Assembly: GCA_019925095.2 (NCBI GenBank)
Contig: CM034401.1
Coordinates: 16,995,338 to 17,059,337, forward strand
Reading direction: 5' to 3'
Length of the DNA: 64,000 nucleotides
From: Dendrolimus kikuchii
Lineage: Eukaryota > Arthropoda > Insecta > Lepidoptera > Lasiocampidae
Shown one piece after another: positions 10,966 to 21,664 of this stretch. Position numbers and translations under genes: made by a program. Numbering within the stretch: the stretch's first letter is position 1; every line of letters starts with the position of its first letter. The notes under the pieces are model-generated. The model did no database searches, had not been told where the DNA came from, and was given only the letters and a program-made list of their open reading frames with translations.

Positions 10966-11160
10966 CTTTCGACGTCTGAAAATAGAGTGTCTAGACTTAT
11001 TACTGTCAGTGCCAACATCCGTCTAGCATTTGGTCAAATGTTTGAGTTAGAACTTCCTTCTATAAACGTTTCAACGGCGGCTATCATATTAAAGGGAAAT
11101 GTTATGTTGGAAAAGATATATGATCGTTTCGCAATGCGACTTCCAGAGGATTATAACGAG
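10966..11160 (+). CDS. Candidate host-gene internal exon
   Basis: A 195-bp (65-codon) segment open in one frame, preceded by a pyrimidine-rich acceptor-like site (ttatcttccag, ending 10965) and followed by a donor-like GAG|GTATCA at 11160/11161. Both boundaries are phase 0. The peptide (begins LSTSENRVSRL, contains FGQMFELELP, ends RLPEDYNE) is balanced in composition, unlike the low-complexity or SINE-derived frames elsewhere, and has no stop, transposon motif or second copy in the window. I do not recognise the protein. No neighbouring exon was found, so if real it belongs to a gene with very large introns. An isolated chance frame cannot be excluded. Confidence 0.55.
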
Positions 11161-11346
11161 GTATCATAAAGAAATAGCTTATGATTTGTCGTGCTGGTCT
11201 TTTTTCTTGTGAAAGAACCATAGACAATATTAATGATATACTTCTTTCTTTGTTTACTCTTTTAAAACTAAATTAAAAATTAAGTGTAAATTACAAATAT
11301 ACAAACCAAATTAAAATCGTAGACTTGAAATAAAAATATATACAAA

Positions 11347-11660
11347 CTAACTATACCCTACAGACGATGTCTTGCCCTTAAAAAATAAAAATCTAGAAAC
11401 CGATTGTAGCGCCATCAACCGGGACCAATTGTTAATTTAAACCATTCTCGAATCTACTTGAAAAACACAAAAAATGTCATCAAAATCGGTCCCACCGTTA
11501 AAGAGGTGTTCAGCGGCGCCACCTACCGGCTCCAATCGTGAATCTAAACCATCCCGGGATCCACTTGAACACACACAAAAATAATTTGCCTGAATCAGAC
11601 AAATGAAAATGAGGTTAAATGCAGTCACCATTGCCGAAATCGGCCTGGAAAGATCATAAC
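11347..11660 (-). mobile_element. Helitron copy with internal duplication
   Basis: Left end CTAACTATACCCTACAGACG matches the end at 5007. Two 'aaaccatyc..cacttgaa.acacaaaaa' blocks (near 11438 and 11546) show internal duplication. The right end is not clear. Confidence 0.6.
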
Positions 11661-11830
11661 AAATGAATGGCTAGACTGATGTTTTTTAATGACAATTTTT
11701 TTTATTGTTGGATATCATATTTTAATACTTATTATCCTATTTCTGACGAATACAATTCTAAAAATCATAAAAATTGGTCCAGCCTTTCTTGAGTTATAAA
11801 TGGTGTAACTAACACAACTTTGCTTTATAT

Positions 11831-12239
11831 TGTTAAAACTCAGGTCCCGACAAGAACAAAATCCACCTGTATATCTGAAACAAAGCACATTTATTACCCA
11901 TCGGCATTTGAACTAATAACATTGAAAGTATTTTATGGTCGTCTTCTTTTGTTTACTTATTGGCATACGGCCTATTGTTATATTGTAATCATTAGCCAGG
12001 TGCTACGGATTTAAAATACAAACTTATTCTAGGAAATTCAGTCCACGCTGCCGGGCGGACATGTTGCATTTGTTCAGTATAAGACAATGGCCCGATTGAG
12101 GGAGGAGTCATTCGAGCGAGAACCACTAGTGAAGCGAGACGTGTGTACTACAATCGGGAATCTAATAAGTGACGAACTTTGCGCGTTTTATTGAATTACG
12201 ACCTTCTGCATTACGTTTGGACTTGTTGTGTCTGGTTAT
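11831..12239 (+). mobile_element. LTR fragment, ATAT-site family (copy 1)
   Basis: Starts TGTTAAAAC after ATAT (11827-11830) and matches the LTRs at 25840, 33984 and 52076 through the core block 'gaaattcagtccacgctgcc' and 'ttgcgcgttttattg'. It breaks off near 12239, exactly where the LINE 3' end begins, and lacks the polyadenylation-signal end. The missing right part is not found beyond the LINE. Confidence 0.8.
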
Positions 12240-12300
12240 TTATTGTTCACCATAATCTTAAATCTAGACAATTGATATGGATACATTTGCATTAGAACAA

Positions 12301-12352
12301 TGGGCGGCCTTATCGCTTATAGCGATCTCTTCCAGGCAACCCGGTGTCTAAG
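12301..12352 (-). other. Conserved hairpin in LINE 3' UTR
   Basis: ATCGCT (12312-12317) and AGCGAT (12321-12326) form a 6-bp stem with a 3-base loop, flanked by conserved GGTTGCCTGGAAGAG and GATAAGGCCGCCC in element sense. The same block is found before microsatellite tails at 34767, 36125, 36430, 37075, 39172, 44124, 46030 and 59540. By analogy with CR1-like elements it may be what the LINE reverse transcriptase recognises; that is inference. Confidence 0.75.
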
Positions 12353-12550
12353 GAGATTTTAAACGAAATTTCAATATAAGATTTTTGGTGGTGTATTACA
12401 AAAAAATTAAATAAGATATAAATAAAGTACTATCTACTCATATATACAGATATACATATATACATACAGATATACATATATAATTAGATATACGATGATA
12501 TTATAAATATATATACGAACAATAGATACATTCATTTAATGCAACAATTT

Positions 12551-15484
12551 TTATTTAATAGACCAATAATGGTCAGTGACCATACGTTTAAATGTAGTCA
12601 TTGATTTAGCTTGTCTGATTGGAAAGGGGAGGGAGTTCCACAGTCGAACAGCCTGTACGGCAAAAGAATTTCCTACGAAGGATGAAGTGTGTGCAGGTGT
12701 TGTTAACAAAAGATTTTCATTTGAGCGCAAATTGCAGGAATGAGATTGATAGAGAAAACTAAAAAGTTCCTTTAAATATGGGGGAGAACAGGGATTATAA
12801 AGGATATTGTGCAAAAGTGAGAGTAAGTGAACATTCCGGCGAAAGCGAATAGGTAACCATTTAAGCTTATCACGAAATTCGGAGACATGGTCATATTTAC
12901 GCAAACCAAATATGAACCGGATACAAACATTTTGAAGGCGTTCTAGCTTATCTAGTTGTTCTTGGGTTATGTCTAGATAGCAGGCATCTGCATAATCAAG
13001 TAGGGGGAGAAGCAAGGATTGTGCAAGCATAACTTTAGTAGCAGTAGGTAGGAAATTCTTCAACCTTCTGAGCGAAGCGGATGACGCGAAAAGTTTCCTA
13101 CTGATTTCAGTTACATGAGGCCGCCAAGACAGTTCTCTGTCAATGACGACTCCCAGATTCTTAACAGTTTCACTAATTTCTATGTCTACATTGTCAAATA
13201 AAACACGGGGAAGTGACAACCAATCAATTCTGGAAATAAGTCTACAACTACCGATTATGATAACCTTCGTTTTATTTGGGTTCACCATAAGACCATGAGC
13301 TTTGCTCCAGTCGAGTATTGTAGTGAAATCCTTATTAGTTCTGTGGATAGCTTCACAAAGGTCACTAGAATTGCATTGTGTATAGATCTGCAAATCATCT
13401 GCATAGAGGTGGTATGACGAAGAAAGATTATTGGAAATCGAGTTAATGAAGATAGCAAATAAGAGAGGTGATAAAACGCCGCCCTGAGGAACACCAGCAG
13501 ACAAATCACACCATGATGAATAAACATCATCGATGCGAATGCGTTGCCGGCGTCCAAACAGGTAACTACGAAACCAGTCAATAGCTGTTGGAGATATGTT
13601 AAGAGAACTCAAGATTCCTAGAAGGACATCAAAGTCAACATTATTGAAAGCACTACTGAAGTCAAGCAGCGACAGTATAGTCAATAGACCATTTCCCATA
13701 CCATGACGGATATCTTCAGTGATCTTAACCAGTGCAGTAGTGGTGCTATGTCCTGGACGGAACCCAGACTGTAAAGGATTGATAAGTGAATTGGTGTTAA
13801 GGAAAACGCTGAGTTGTTTGTGTACAAGCCGCTCCAGTACTTTAGAGAGGAAAGGTAGGATGGAAATGGGACGATATTCGGAAAAAGATGAAGGATTGGG
13901 TTTTTTAGGTAATGGGATTACATGAGCTTCCTTCCAGGAGTCAGGAAATGTACCAGAAGATACAGAAGCATTGAGAATGTGGGTGATTACATGAATGATA
14001 TCGTCTAATATAGGAATGATCATATTGCGGCTAATACTGTCGCTGCCGACTGCATTAGAGCTGATAGACATTAAGCTCTTCTTAACATCACAATCAGAAA
14101 ATTGACAGAAGTTAAAAGAAGGATACGCAGGAGTTGGCACATTAAAAAGGTAATTTAAAGTTGCAGCTTTAGATTGCCTATCGAATTTGGCAGTAGACGA
14201 GAAATGCTGATTCAACAGCTCGAAGTTTAGATCTTGTGGAAGTGAACTATTCGAAGATTTGCCAACTCCTAGAGCTTTAAGAAATTTCCATATTTTTGCA
14301 GGATCATCAATTTCAAGAGATTTGTGAATATAACGGCGTTGGGCGTCCCTACACACCCTATTGCAGAGATTACGGATCTTGACAAATTTGGCACGATTGG
14401 CTGCTGTAGGCTTAATTTTATATTTGCTCTTAGCTGAACATTTTTTATGCTGCAAGGATTTGATTTCATCTGTCAGCCAGGGAGCAGGTAAATGTTTAAT
14501 TTTTATGGCTCTTAAGGGTGCATGTAAATCATACAACTTAACCAAAGCTGCATTAAATACATGCACCTTTTCATCGACAGAAACTGCTTTGTAGACCTCA
14601 GACCAGTCAATTTCACGAGCATCCTTAATGAGACTATCCATATCTATGCCACTAAAGTTACGCTGCATACAAATTTTAGGTTTGGTTTTGGGCGGGCGCA
14701 ATTTATAAGAGACAAAGATCAAGTCGTGGTATGAGAAGGCATCTGCTGAGCACTGACCGTATGTAGAAACATAAGAAGGGCAAGATACTAAAATAAGATC
14801 GAGAAGAGATGGAGTAGAATTTGGAAAATGGTGAGTAGCAGATAGTGGAAGAATAGTGAGATTGCAAGATTTAATTACATTTTCAAAATTGATTGAGCGA
14901 GGGTCACGTTTTAAGAGACATGTATTGAAATCACCCATGAGGATTATATGCTCATGGGAGACATTAAAATCGGATAGCAGCTCTTCAAAAGAAGAGAAGA
15001 AGTTTACCCGGAGGGAGGGGCTATAAAATACACCGAGAAGTACACGCTTACAAGCTAAAATTGCTTCAATAAATAGGTATTCCCCTGTGTCAGGAGGAGA
15101 TGGTTGAGGTGATGTTTTGATGACTCTGTAAGGAATGTGCGAGCGTATGTAAATGGCAACACCTCCACCGGTAATACCAATTCGGTCATGGCGCACCAGG
15201 TCGAAACCAGGCAAAGTATAAGAAGAAGTGGGGAGACAAGGTTTAAACCACGTTTCGGATACCATGATAGCATGTACATTTTGATTATTAAATGAAGCCT
15301 GCATATCAGTAAAATGAGCCGGAATGCTCTGCGCATTGATATGTAAAATATTGAAATTTAGGGGCAAATTTGACAGGTGAGAATCTATTACTGTTTGAAG
15401 GGGCCGAGCATCATCAGAACCAAGACTATCGGAGCAAGAAAGAAAATCGTCCAGGTCACTGTCATCACTACTTGTATGTTGCAT
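12551..15484 (-). CDS. LINE ORF2: endonuclease and reverse transcriptase, 977 aa
   Basis: An APE-type endonuclease occupies roughly residues 43-260: HINAQS near 48, SETWF with Glu77, GDFN at 184-187, LLDL near 228 and SYHD at 251-254. A reverse transcriptase follows, roughly 480-800: EYRPISILPFLSK, LQSGFRPGHSTT, motif A LLDFSSAF, SAGVPQGGVLSPLLF, and YADDL at 694-698 with the catalytic Asp pair 696/697. The C-terminus has the usual LDYADACYLD and AVRLWNSLP blocks. There are no stops or shifts and the length is normal for the group, so the protein is probably functional. The start is taken as the first Met (acidic, Ser-rich leader, also seen in the relative at 58177). It nicks target DNA and primes cDNA synthesis from it. 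Confidence 0.95.
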   Translation of the reverse strand: MQHTSSDDSDLDDFLSCSDSLGSDDARPLQTVIDSHLSNLPLNFNILHINAQSIPAHFTDMQASFNNQNVHAIMVSETWFKPCLPTSSYTLPGFDLVRHDRIGITGGGVAIYIRSHIPYRVIKTSPQPSPPDTGEYLFIEAILACKRVLLGVFYSPSLRVNFFSSFEELLSDFNVSHEHIILMGDFNTCLLKRDPRSINFENVIKSCNLTILPLSATHHFPNSTPSLLDLILVSCPSYVSTYGQCSADAFSYHDLIFVSYKLRPPKTKPKICMQRNFSGIDMDSLIKDAREIDWSEVYKAVSVDEKVHVFNAALVKLYDLHAPLRAIKIKHLPAPWLTDEIKSLQHKKCSAKSKYKIKPTAANRAKFVKIRNLCNRVCRDAQRRYIHKSLEIDDPAKIWKFLKALGVGKSSNSSLPQDLNFELLNQHFSSTAKFDRQSKAATLNYLFNVPTPAYPSFNFCQFSDCDVKKSLMSISSNAVGSDSISRNMIIPILDDIIHVITHILNASVSSGTFPDSWKEAHVIPLPKKPNPSSFSEYRPISILPFLSKVLERLVHKQLSVFLNTNSLINPLQSGFRPGHSTTTALVKITEDIRHGMGNGLLTILSLLDFSSAFNNVDFDVLLGILSSLNISPTAIDWFRSYLFGRRQRIRIDDVYSSWCDLSAGVPQGGVLSPLLFAIFINSISNNLSSSYHLYADDLQIYTQCNSSDLCEAIHRTNKDFTTILDWSKAHGLMVNPNKTKVIIIGSCRLISRIDWLSLPRVLFDNVDIEISETVKNLGVVIDRELSWRPHVTEISRKLFASSASLRRLKNFLPTATKVMLAQSLLLPLLDYADACYLDITQEQLDKLERLQNVCIRFIFGLRKYDHVSEFRDKLKWLPIRFRRNVHLLSLLHNILYNPCSPPYLKELFSFLYQSHSCNLRSNENLLLTTPAHTSSFVGNSFAVQAVRLWNSLPFPIRQAKSMTTFKRMVTDHYWSIK

Positions 15485-16063
15485 TACAAATAAATATTAC
15501 AAATATATAATAATTATGTAAGATATAAATATATAAATTATTAACTAATAAAAAAAAATAAAAAATATACCAAAACAATAAAATAAAATTAACTTTTAAA
15601 CTAGCTTCACTGCCTGTGTTCCGATAAAAATATTATAATAATAAGTAAGTATACTAGATATAAATAGTTTAAATACATAACTATTAATATCTATTATACA
15701 TCAATATACTAGATATTAATAGATAGACAACTGAAAATACATTAAATAAATTCATTACCCTGAGACAGATAATCATAATATTATTAAGTAAATAATATAA
15801 ATCATTTATTGTATGTAAATATAAGCTGAAACATAAATTTCCGGACGTGCCATTACATATTTCTAAATAGCTCCAAATGGATTTCGGAACATGCCACAAC
15901 TAAAATAACTCTTTAAATTTATAACTACCTACTTTACATCAAAATAAATAAACAACTAAAATCAAGAAAGTGAGATTATTAAGACTTATAACAGAAAAGT
16001 GGTATAAAGAAAAAAAAAAAAAAGCAAAATAATTATTATGACTGACGATCTACATAAATAACA

Positions 16064-16786
16064 CTATTTCTTAGCGGCCATACGACGAGTTGTGGGTTGC
16101 TGCTCCTTTGAAGCAAAAGCAGGCAAGACAGGCATAGCAGTAGTCTGCGTGGGATTGATAACATTTAAGTCCTCGATGCGACTAATACTATGTCGAGATC
16201 CATCTTGACCTAGTACGAACACTACGCCGTCACGCGACCAGCACTTCGAAATGCCGAATTCCTGCCTTGCGCGCATGAACAAGTCATGTCTGTACTTTGT
16301 CAAGAACTCCGATAATGTCACGCCCGAGCCCTTTAATTGTGTTTTGGCGGACCATATCTTGCTGCGAATAGCAACATCAGTCAACTTGAGCAGGATAGGG
16401 CGCGGCTTGGAGGAAGTGGACTTGCCTATCCTGTGGCAACGATTGATGTTCTCCAATGAAAAGTTACTGAGTTTCAATTTAGTGCATATTATATCCTTTG
16501 CGAGAGCGGCAGCATCTTCTTGCTTTCCTTCAGGCACTCCATGCAGAAGTAATATTTTGCGTCTAGTCCGCATCTCCAAATTATCTATAGAACGTGACAT
16601 AAGCATCATTTGATCCTGGAGAGACTTTAAGGACTTCAAAATAAGGTTTTTGAAAGACAAGAATTCTGTACTCAACGTGGAAATGTTGGTAGTTGGTGTT
16701 GCATTTCTCAGCTCACCTTCAAAGGCTTCCATTCGCTGCATGAAAACTGAGGACAGCTCAGCAAAGGCCTTTTGGTTTGCGTCCAT
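16064..16786 (-). CDS. LINE ORF1: L1-like RNA-binding protein
   Basis: Uninterrupted frame upstream of ORF2. The open frame reaches 16858, but the second Met (16786, MDANQKAF) is the more natural start because the first 24 codons look like leader sequence. Numbering from 16858: a predicted coiled coil near 60-95, then the conserved RRKILLLHGVPEG block (99-111) that opens the RRM of L1-type ORF1 proteins, NRCHRIGK near 139-146, and a C-terminal basic domain with LTKYRHDLFMRAR near 186-198. It likely forms trimers that coat the element RNA. No CCHC zinc knuckles are seen, which differs from typical Jockey ORF1 and is worth noting for classification. Confidence 0.88.
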   Translation of the reverse strand: MDANQKAFAELSSVFMQRMEAFEGELRNATPTTNISTLSTEFLSFKNLILKSLKSLQDQMMLMSRSIDNLEMRTRRKILLLHGVPEGKQEDAAALAKDIICTKLKLSNFSLENINRCHRIGKSTSSKPRPILLKLTDVAIRSKIWSAKTQLKGSGVTLSEFLTKYRHDLFMRARQEFGISKCWSRDGVVFVLGQDGSRHSISRIEDLNVINPTQTTAMPVLPAFASKEQQPTTRRMAAKK

Positions 16787-16858
16787 GATATCACACAGTA
16801 GGTTATAAGTGTTCCCGTGAAAGTGACAGAAATAATGTAGATTTACAGGAGATAACAC

Positions 16859-17508
16859 TCAGGCAAGTGATTTGTGCTAGTTACTTTAAAAACACATATG
16901 TTTGAGATCAATAATTTAACTTTAAATAATTAAAAATAAGAAATTAGAGAGCACTTTTTATTATGTGTTAACTATTTGACATCTACCCACCGAATGTAGT
17001 TAGTAACATATAAAAATCAAGTTCTATAATCTCCGTAAAACCAAAAATGGCTCGTTGGAATTAAAAGTTCGGCTAGTATTATTAATACTTAATGCAAACA
17101 GTTCAAAGTTATGTATTTAAAACAGGCCGAAAAATATAAAGTTATTATTAAATCTAAACAAACCTGTGACCTAGTTTACACGCGTGAATTAATGTCATTC
17201 AACAACACAAATCATACGAAACATTGTTTAATTAAAAAGTAAACGAGAACAATGTTTAACACGCCTCTTCAAAGTGAAAATAAATGAGTAATTTACTTGA
17301 AGAAAATCAAAATAAGTAAACTCGAGTAACCTAAGCGTTGCGCCTAAAATAAACATTTGGAGATTAATTGCGAATACCGTCTGTGTTCGTGATCGTGAGA
17401 AATACGCAACACACCCTTATATTATTACAGTTAATTTAATAACAGTGTACGAAGTCCGAAGAAGTGAAGAAATGACATTGAAATTTTTAAATTTAATACT
17501 TGTTTTTA
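16859..17508. other. Probable LINE 5' UTR and unassigned sequence
   Basis: No second copy in the window marks the LINE 5' end. Nothing else is recognised up to the solo LTR at 17513. Confidence 0.35.
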
Positions 17509-17512
17509 ATAA

Positions 17513-17982
17513 TGTTACGAGTTGCAGGATTCAAAATAAAAATGTCGTTGGAATTACTATAGAATTTATTAGAACTATACAAACACGTATAACACAGATA
17601 CAAATATAACTGAACACAATCAGTTCAAACGTAATGCGCGATTCAATAACACGCGCAAAGTCCGTCACTATATAGATTATCGAATGTACACATGTCTTGT
17701 CTCGCTGCTGATTATCGCTTGAATGCCGATCTCTCCATTGGGCCATTGCTTTATACTGCACCGATACAATATGGCTGCCCGCCCGCGTAGATCGAATTTC
17801 TTAGAATCAGTTCGACACACCTGTCTAATGACTGCCATAAAAGATTACAATACACAATAGGCTGTTTTTCTAATTACAAATTTTAAACACAAAGTAAACA
17901 AAAGAAGTCCAAATGCGGAAAGGTAATAAAGTGTGTGTTTTATGGTAGGCAGGTGTGCGTCCACTTTTGTCGGCGTGTAACA
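17513..17982 (-). mobile_element. Solo LTR, ATAT-site family (copy 2)
   Basis: Begins TGTTACGAG and ends GTGTAACA, bounded by ATAA on both sides (17509-17512, 17983-17986), a perfect 4-bp TSD. In element sense it has GCAGTATAAAGCAATGGCCC (TATA box) and AATAAATTCTAT (poly-A signal). No internal region, so it is a solo LTR left by recombination. The 76-codon frame inside it is spurious. Confidence 0.9.
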
Positions 17983-18129
17983 ATAATTTTAACAAAATTT
18001 TTTGACATGTATATTTACTGATATTAATTTGGAAACATTAGTGTAGGGTTATAGCTTAGGTTATGGCAAGACATTTAATGAATGTAAGTATTTGTACGTC
18101 ATGTAAATGACAAAACATACTGGAAACTA

Positions 18130-18444
18130 GTAAACAAGTCGTGGTAGCGTAATGGCTAGCGCACGCGTCCCAAACTCAAAGGACGTGGGTTCGACCTGGC
18201 CGGAACGCATGCACCACTTAGGCAGTTTTCTGGCCTAATGTGCATATTGTTACAATTATCACGTGCTAATAACGGTGAAGGAAAACATCGTGATGCAACC
18301 TGCACATCGAGATAACCGATGTGTCAAACCTGCCAAGCCGCCTTGGACAAGCGTGGCGGGTATACTGTCCGTTCCCCCTATAGTGGGAGGCCCGAGCCCA
18401 GCAGTGGGACATTTATGGGCTGTTATTACATTACATTACATTAT
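18130..18444 (+). repeat. SINE-B, full length, tRNA-headed, 12-bp TSD
   Basis: The head carries a pol III A-box-like TGGTAGCGTAATGGCTAGCG and a B box GTGGGTTCGACC. The body includes 'catcgagataaccgatgtg', 'aagccgccttggac' and CCCGAGCCCAGCAGTGGGAC, and the tail is (ATTAC)n. TACTGGAAACTA flanks both sides (18118-18129, 18445-18456), proving retroposition. Confidence 0.93.
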
Positions 18445-18534
18445 TACTGGAAACTAAATATATTATATGATACCTATTCATGTCATTCACCTACGTATGT
18501 TTTTGCAAATAAAGACTGATTGGTTGATTGATTG

Positions 18535-18850
18535 ATAATGATGATATCTGTAAGAGATCCTAAGTAACCGAAATAGCTCGTGATATTAGCAAGTTAAAGT
18601 GGAGTCTGGTCATGTTTTTCGCAGAACCAATGGCTGATAGAGAAGACGAGTCTTGGAATGGAGCACGGCTCTTGGTAAGTATAGTGTCTAACGCTTTCCA
18701 GGTCCAGCCCGATGGATTGACGCCTTAAATGAGGTCGCTGGTAGACACTAGATGAGGAAGACCGAGGACCGCGATGTATTGTGGGGTCTTAGGGAGGTAT
18801 ACGTCCAACAGTGACTTGCAATTGGCAAACGATGATATACATAGTTCGTC
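18535..18850 (+). pseudogene. Decayed RTE-type LINE C-terminus
   Basis: Conceptual pieces KLKWSLVMFFAEPMADRED, RWIDALNEVAGRH and MRKTEDRDVLWG resemble the end of RTE polyproteins, with scattered stops and shifts. Same subfamily as 30026-30430 and 36570-36810. Confidence 0.7.
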
Positions 18851-19909
18851 CCCTTGAAAAAGATGGAGGAATCCAGCCAAACAGTCGAATTTTTACGTGC
18901 TGTTATTATCTATATCAATAAATAAAACCGAAGTGTCTGTTTATGATTTCAAAATAATTGTCAATATTTAATGTTGAATTATTTATTTAAGTTTAAATTA
19001 GAGGCATGGCAGTCGCCCCTATCTTTGTGTGACTTCTACTACAAGTGCCAAGCGGTATACAACATTTTCATCCATAATTACAGTTAGGCAAACGGTGGAC
19101 ACACCATTCCCATCAACCTGCTGACTACGCAAAGTCCAATCATCGTATCAGCGAATAATTAGTATCAAGTTATAATAATGTTAATATAATTTTAATTGTA
19201 ATTAATTTAGTCTTGTAAGAACCGTCGACAAATAAACTTGTCTTAAGAAATTGTTTTTTTTTAATACTTCTCCGCGCCACCCTACTTATCTCTACTCAGG
19301 AGATTTTAAATCATATTACTGTTAGGTATATAGGTAGATAGATTAACGACCTGACATTGATTTTACAGGTGTTAAGTTTTTCCGAAATGTCTACGGAATT
19401 TTAATAAGAATTATTTTTCTTCTAAATTGAATAATATCAACTTTTACAAAAACAATCTATATTTGAATTTTATTTATGTAATTTCTTCGTTTTCGTTGAT
19501 CAATAATTTTGCAGAAAATGTAATGACATACTGCCATTATTTTTACCCCCGCATTTACTAAAACGGAACAGAGAAAAGCAAATGGGAGTAAATTTGAAGC
19601 AGTTTAATGTTTACTTTGAGAATAAGTTGAACTCATACAACGAGCAAAATATACGGACACATTCTTTACACGGATATGTATGGTGTACGTCAGCGGTGGT
19701 TATACTCATATGTTGGAATATTTCGGTGAAGTATTTTTTATTCAAATATAGAGAAATTTAATAAAAGAAATTCTAATTTTCATATGAAACTTTAACGTAA
19801 TTAAATCTGAGATATCTTAATATTAGTTTCATAATCGAAACTATAAGTAGAATTTTTATTTATTAAACTTATTAATTACCATAGTATATTATATATAGAA
19901 TATGATTAA
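18851..19909. other. Unassigned stretch with a Helitron 5' end
   Basis: At 18908 'tctatatcaataaataaaac' followed by 'gaagtgtctgttta' resembles a Helitron 5' end also seen at 54718. An 'aataaactt' near 19227 could be an LTR or gene 3' signal. Nothing else recognised. Confidence 0.35.
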
Positions 19910-20069
19910 TGGAGTACAATGCAAGAAAACTTAACTTATTTGTATTGTATTCTACTCATAGACTTGAGGGAAAGTCTATAAGTAGAATACTGAGCCTAGA
20001 TCACCGCCTTCTATGGGTAAGGTGCCCAGAAGGCTGGCTACGTTTCCTCGCTGGATCGCCATACTGATC
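19910..20069 (-). repeat. Interspersed repeat family D, copy 1
   Basis: Matches 54418-54575: GTATTCTAC and GTAGAATAC-like arms around a short spacer, then 'ctgagcctagatcaccg', 'ggtaaggtgcccagaagg' and 'cgtttcctcgctggat'. GATTAAT occurs on both sides (19903-19909, 20070-20076), a possible short TSD. Likely a truncated LINE 3' end. Confidence 0.6.
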
Positions 20070-20079
20070 CGATTAATTA

Positions 20080-20341
20080 CTAGCGGTGTAGGCAGACGTT
20101 GTCGTGCCCTGAAAAATATAAAAATTTAGGATCCGATTCCAGTGCCAAGTAATTTGTTTAGATTGATAGGTTACATTATTGATGTTTTAGTAGCGATCAT
20201 TAATTTTTATATAGCCTATATTAATCAGGGATAATATTGCATTCGAATGGTGAAAGAATTTTTGAAATCGGTCCAGTAGTTTTTGAGTTTATTCGTTAAA
20301 AACATACAACAATATAAATCTTTCCTCTTTATATTAAGAGG
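20080..20341 (-). mobile_element. Helitron copy
   Basis: Left end A|CTAGCGGTGTAGGCAGACG; body blocks 'atcagggataat' and 'gaaatcggtccagtag'; right end TTCCTCTTTATATTAAGAG. Inserted immediately after the family D repeat. Confidence 0.75.
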
Positions 20342-20403
20342 TTAAAAGTGTAGGTTACAAATACCACGTATTTTCAGTGACAGCAAGTAAGTATCTTATG
20401 ATC

Positions 20404-20707
20404 ATCCGTGCAGGAACGGAATACAATTTCCTGCGCCGGGCAGTCTATCGTAAGAGGCGACAAAACAATCCACGGCCAGGTGGTAGGGCATTTGCCCGTC
20501 TGGATGGCTACCACCTCTGGTCTAAAGTTTGCCGCCATAGCAACCTTGAGTTGTGTCCCGACATTAGTGGCCAGGCCCCAGTCTCCCTTAAGAGAGCGGC
20601 AGCACATTGGTATCCCCTTTGGTGTTCCAAAAGTCCATAGGCGATGGTAACCGCTTTGTATCATGTGGGCCATCTGCCTGTCTGCTGACCTCATACAGTA
20701 AAAAATT
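20404..20707 (+). repeat. SINE-A copy (near full length)
   Basis: From ATCCGTGCAGGAACGGAATA to a 'catacagtaaaaaa' tail. The ~60 bp upstream of it ('acaaataccacgtattt') also precede the SINE-A copy at 32007. Confidence 0.88.
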
Positions 20708-20709
20708 TA

Positions 20710-21150
20710 AATGTGTGCTGGGACACATAGTAGAAGTGAAACTTCTACTTACAAGTGGAAAAACAAAACGCACGGATAAGTGGAAAAACGAATGACAACG
20801 GATAAGTGGAAAAACGAATCGCAACGGACAGCACACATTTCGATTTTTCGCAGGTTTACTGCAAATTACGATTTGGTTAGGTTAGGTACATTTTAATGAA
20901 TGCAGTTTTATTTAAACATATTTTATTTTATCAAACAAAAAAAGTGGATTCGATCCGGAAACAATAAAAACATCGATAGTCTACTCGAACAGTATGCCGC
21001 CTCTCACCACGTCTACTGTAGAATTATGCCGCCTTTCATGACGGCCGTAACGCTGTTTCGAGACAGAGAAAATCCTAATATAGTCTATATAGAAGTTTCA
21101 CTACAAAAAGGAAACCTGCACGTCAAGAATACTGAATATAATATCATCCT
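20710..21150 (+). repeat. Repeat family F, copy 1, with 26-bp minisatellite
   Basis: Palindromic AGTAGAAGT GAA ACTTCTACT (20730-20750), then tandem 26-bp units built on ACGGATAAGTGGAAAAACGA, then 'cacacatttcgatttttcgc' and a long block shared with 61310-61575. Non-coding. Confidence 0.65.
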
Positions 21151-21154
21151 ACAA

Positions 21155-21335
21155 ATGTCCCTATGTTGGGGCTCAGGCCTCCCCTTTTTGTACGAGAGAA
21201 CGATCTGTATACTCGTCAAGAGTGCCTATGGCGGATTGGTAGGTTTCATACATCGGTTATATTAATGTGCACGACTCATCACAATGTTTTCATTCTTCCT
21301 CAGCACTTGATAATTGTAAAACACAATAAGTTATA
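21155..21335 (-). repeat. SINE-B fragment (3' part)
   Basis: Diverged 'gttggggctcaggcctcccc' and 'catcggttat..aatgtgc' with 'catcacaatgttttc'. The tRNA-like head is absent here; a head fragment lies at 21628-21662 ('atgctttaaccactaagcca'). Confidence 0.65.
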
Positions 21336-21664
21336 TAATTGTTAAGATTCGAATCTATTGTGCGCAGCTCGTCGCACATAAAATATATAGGTATAAGTAT
21401 ATGGCGTTCTACGCTGATGGTGTGGGCCTAGGATACCCTGGTCGATGTAGGTGTAGAAGTTAAAGATTATTTGTGGTGAAAACTTATACTAAATCAATTT
21501 TACATAACAAATGCATCTGCACTCGGCTACAACCAAAATGGAAGAAGAAAGAAATGCAACAACAGAGTTGCAAGTTTAAAAATAATTTTAAGTTATGTTG
21601 TAGTTGCCAACATATATGACAGAAACGAGATGCGGATGCTTTAACCACTAAGCCACTACGACTA

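Larger units (their letters stand above)
12240..16858 (-). mobile_element. Intact two-ORF non-LTR retrotransposon (Jockey/CR1 group)
   Basis: Minus-strand element with ORF1, a ~580-bp AT-rich spacer, ORF2 and a ~300-bp 3' UTR. The 3' UTR carries a hairpin block (12301-12352) and ends GTGAACAATAAATAAC at the junction with an LTR remnant. The LTR interruption suggests insertion into that LTR, but no TSD was found on the far side. The 5' end is not defined; the 5' UTR may extend towards 17500. Clade within the Jockey/CR1-like group is not resolved. Confidence 0.88.

Noticed and set aside
18130..18200. A tRNA gene at the SINE-B head
   Set aside because: A and B boxes are present but the cloverleaf does not close, and the unit continues as a SINE with a TSD around the whole.
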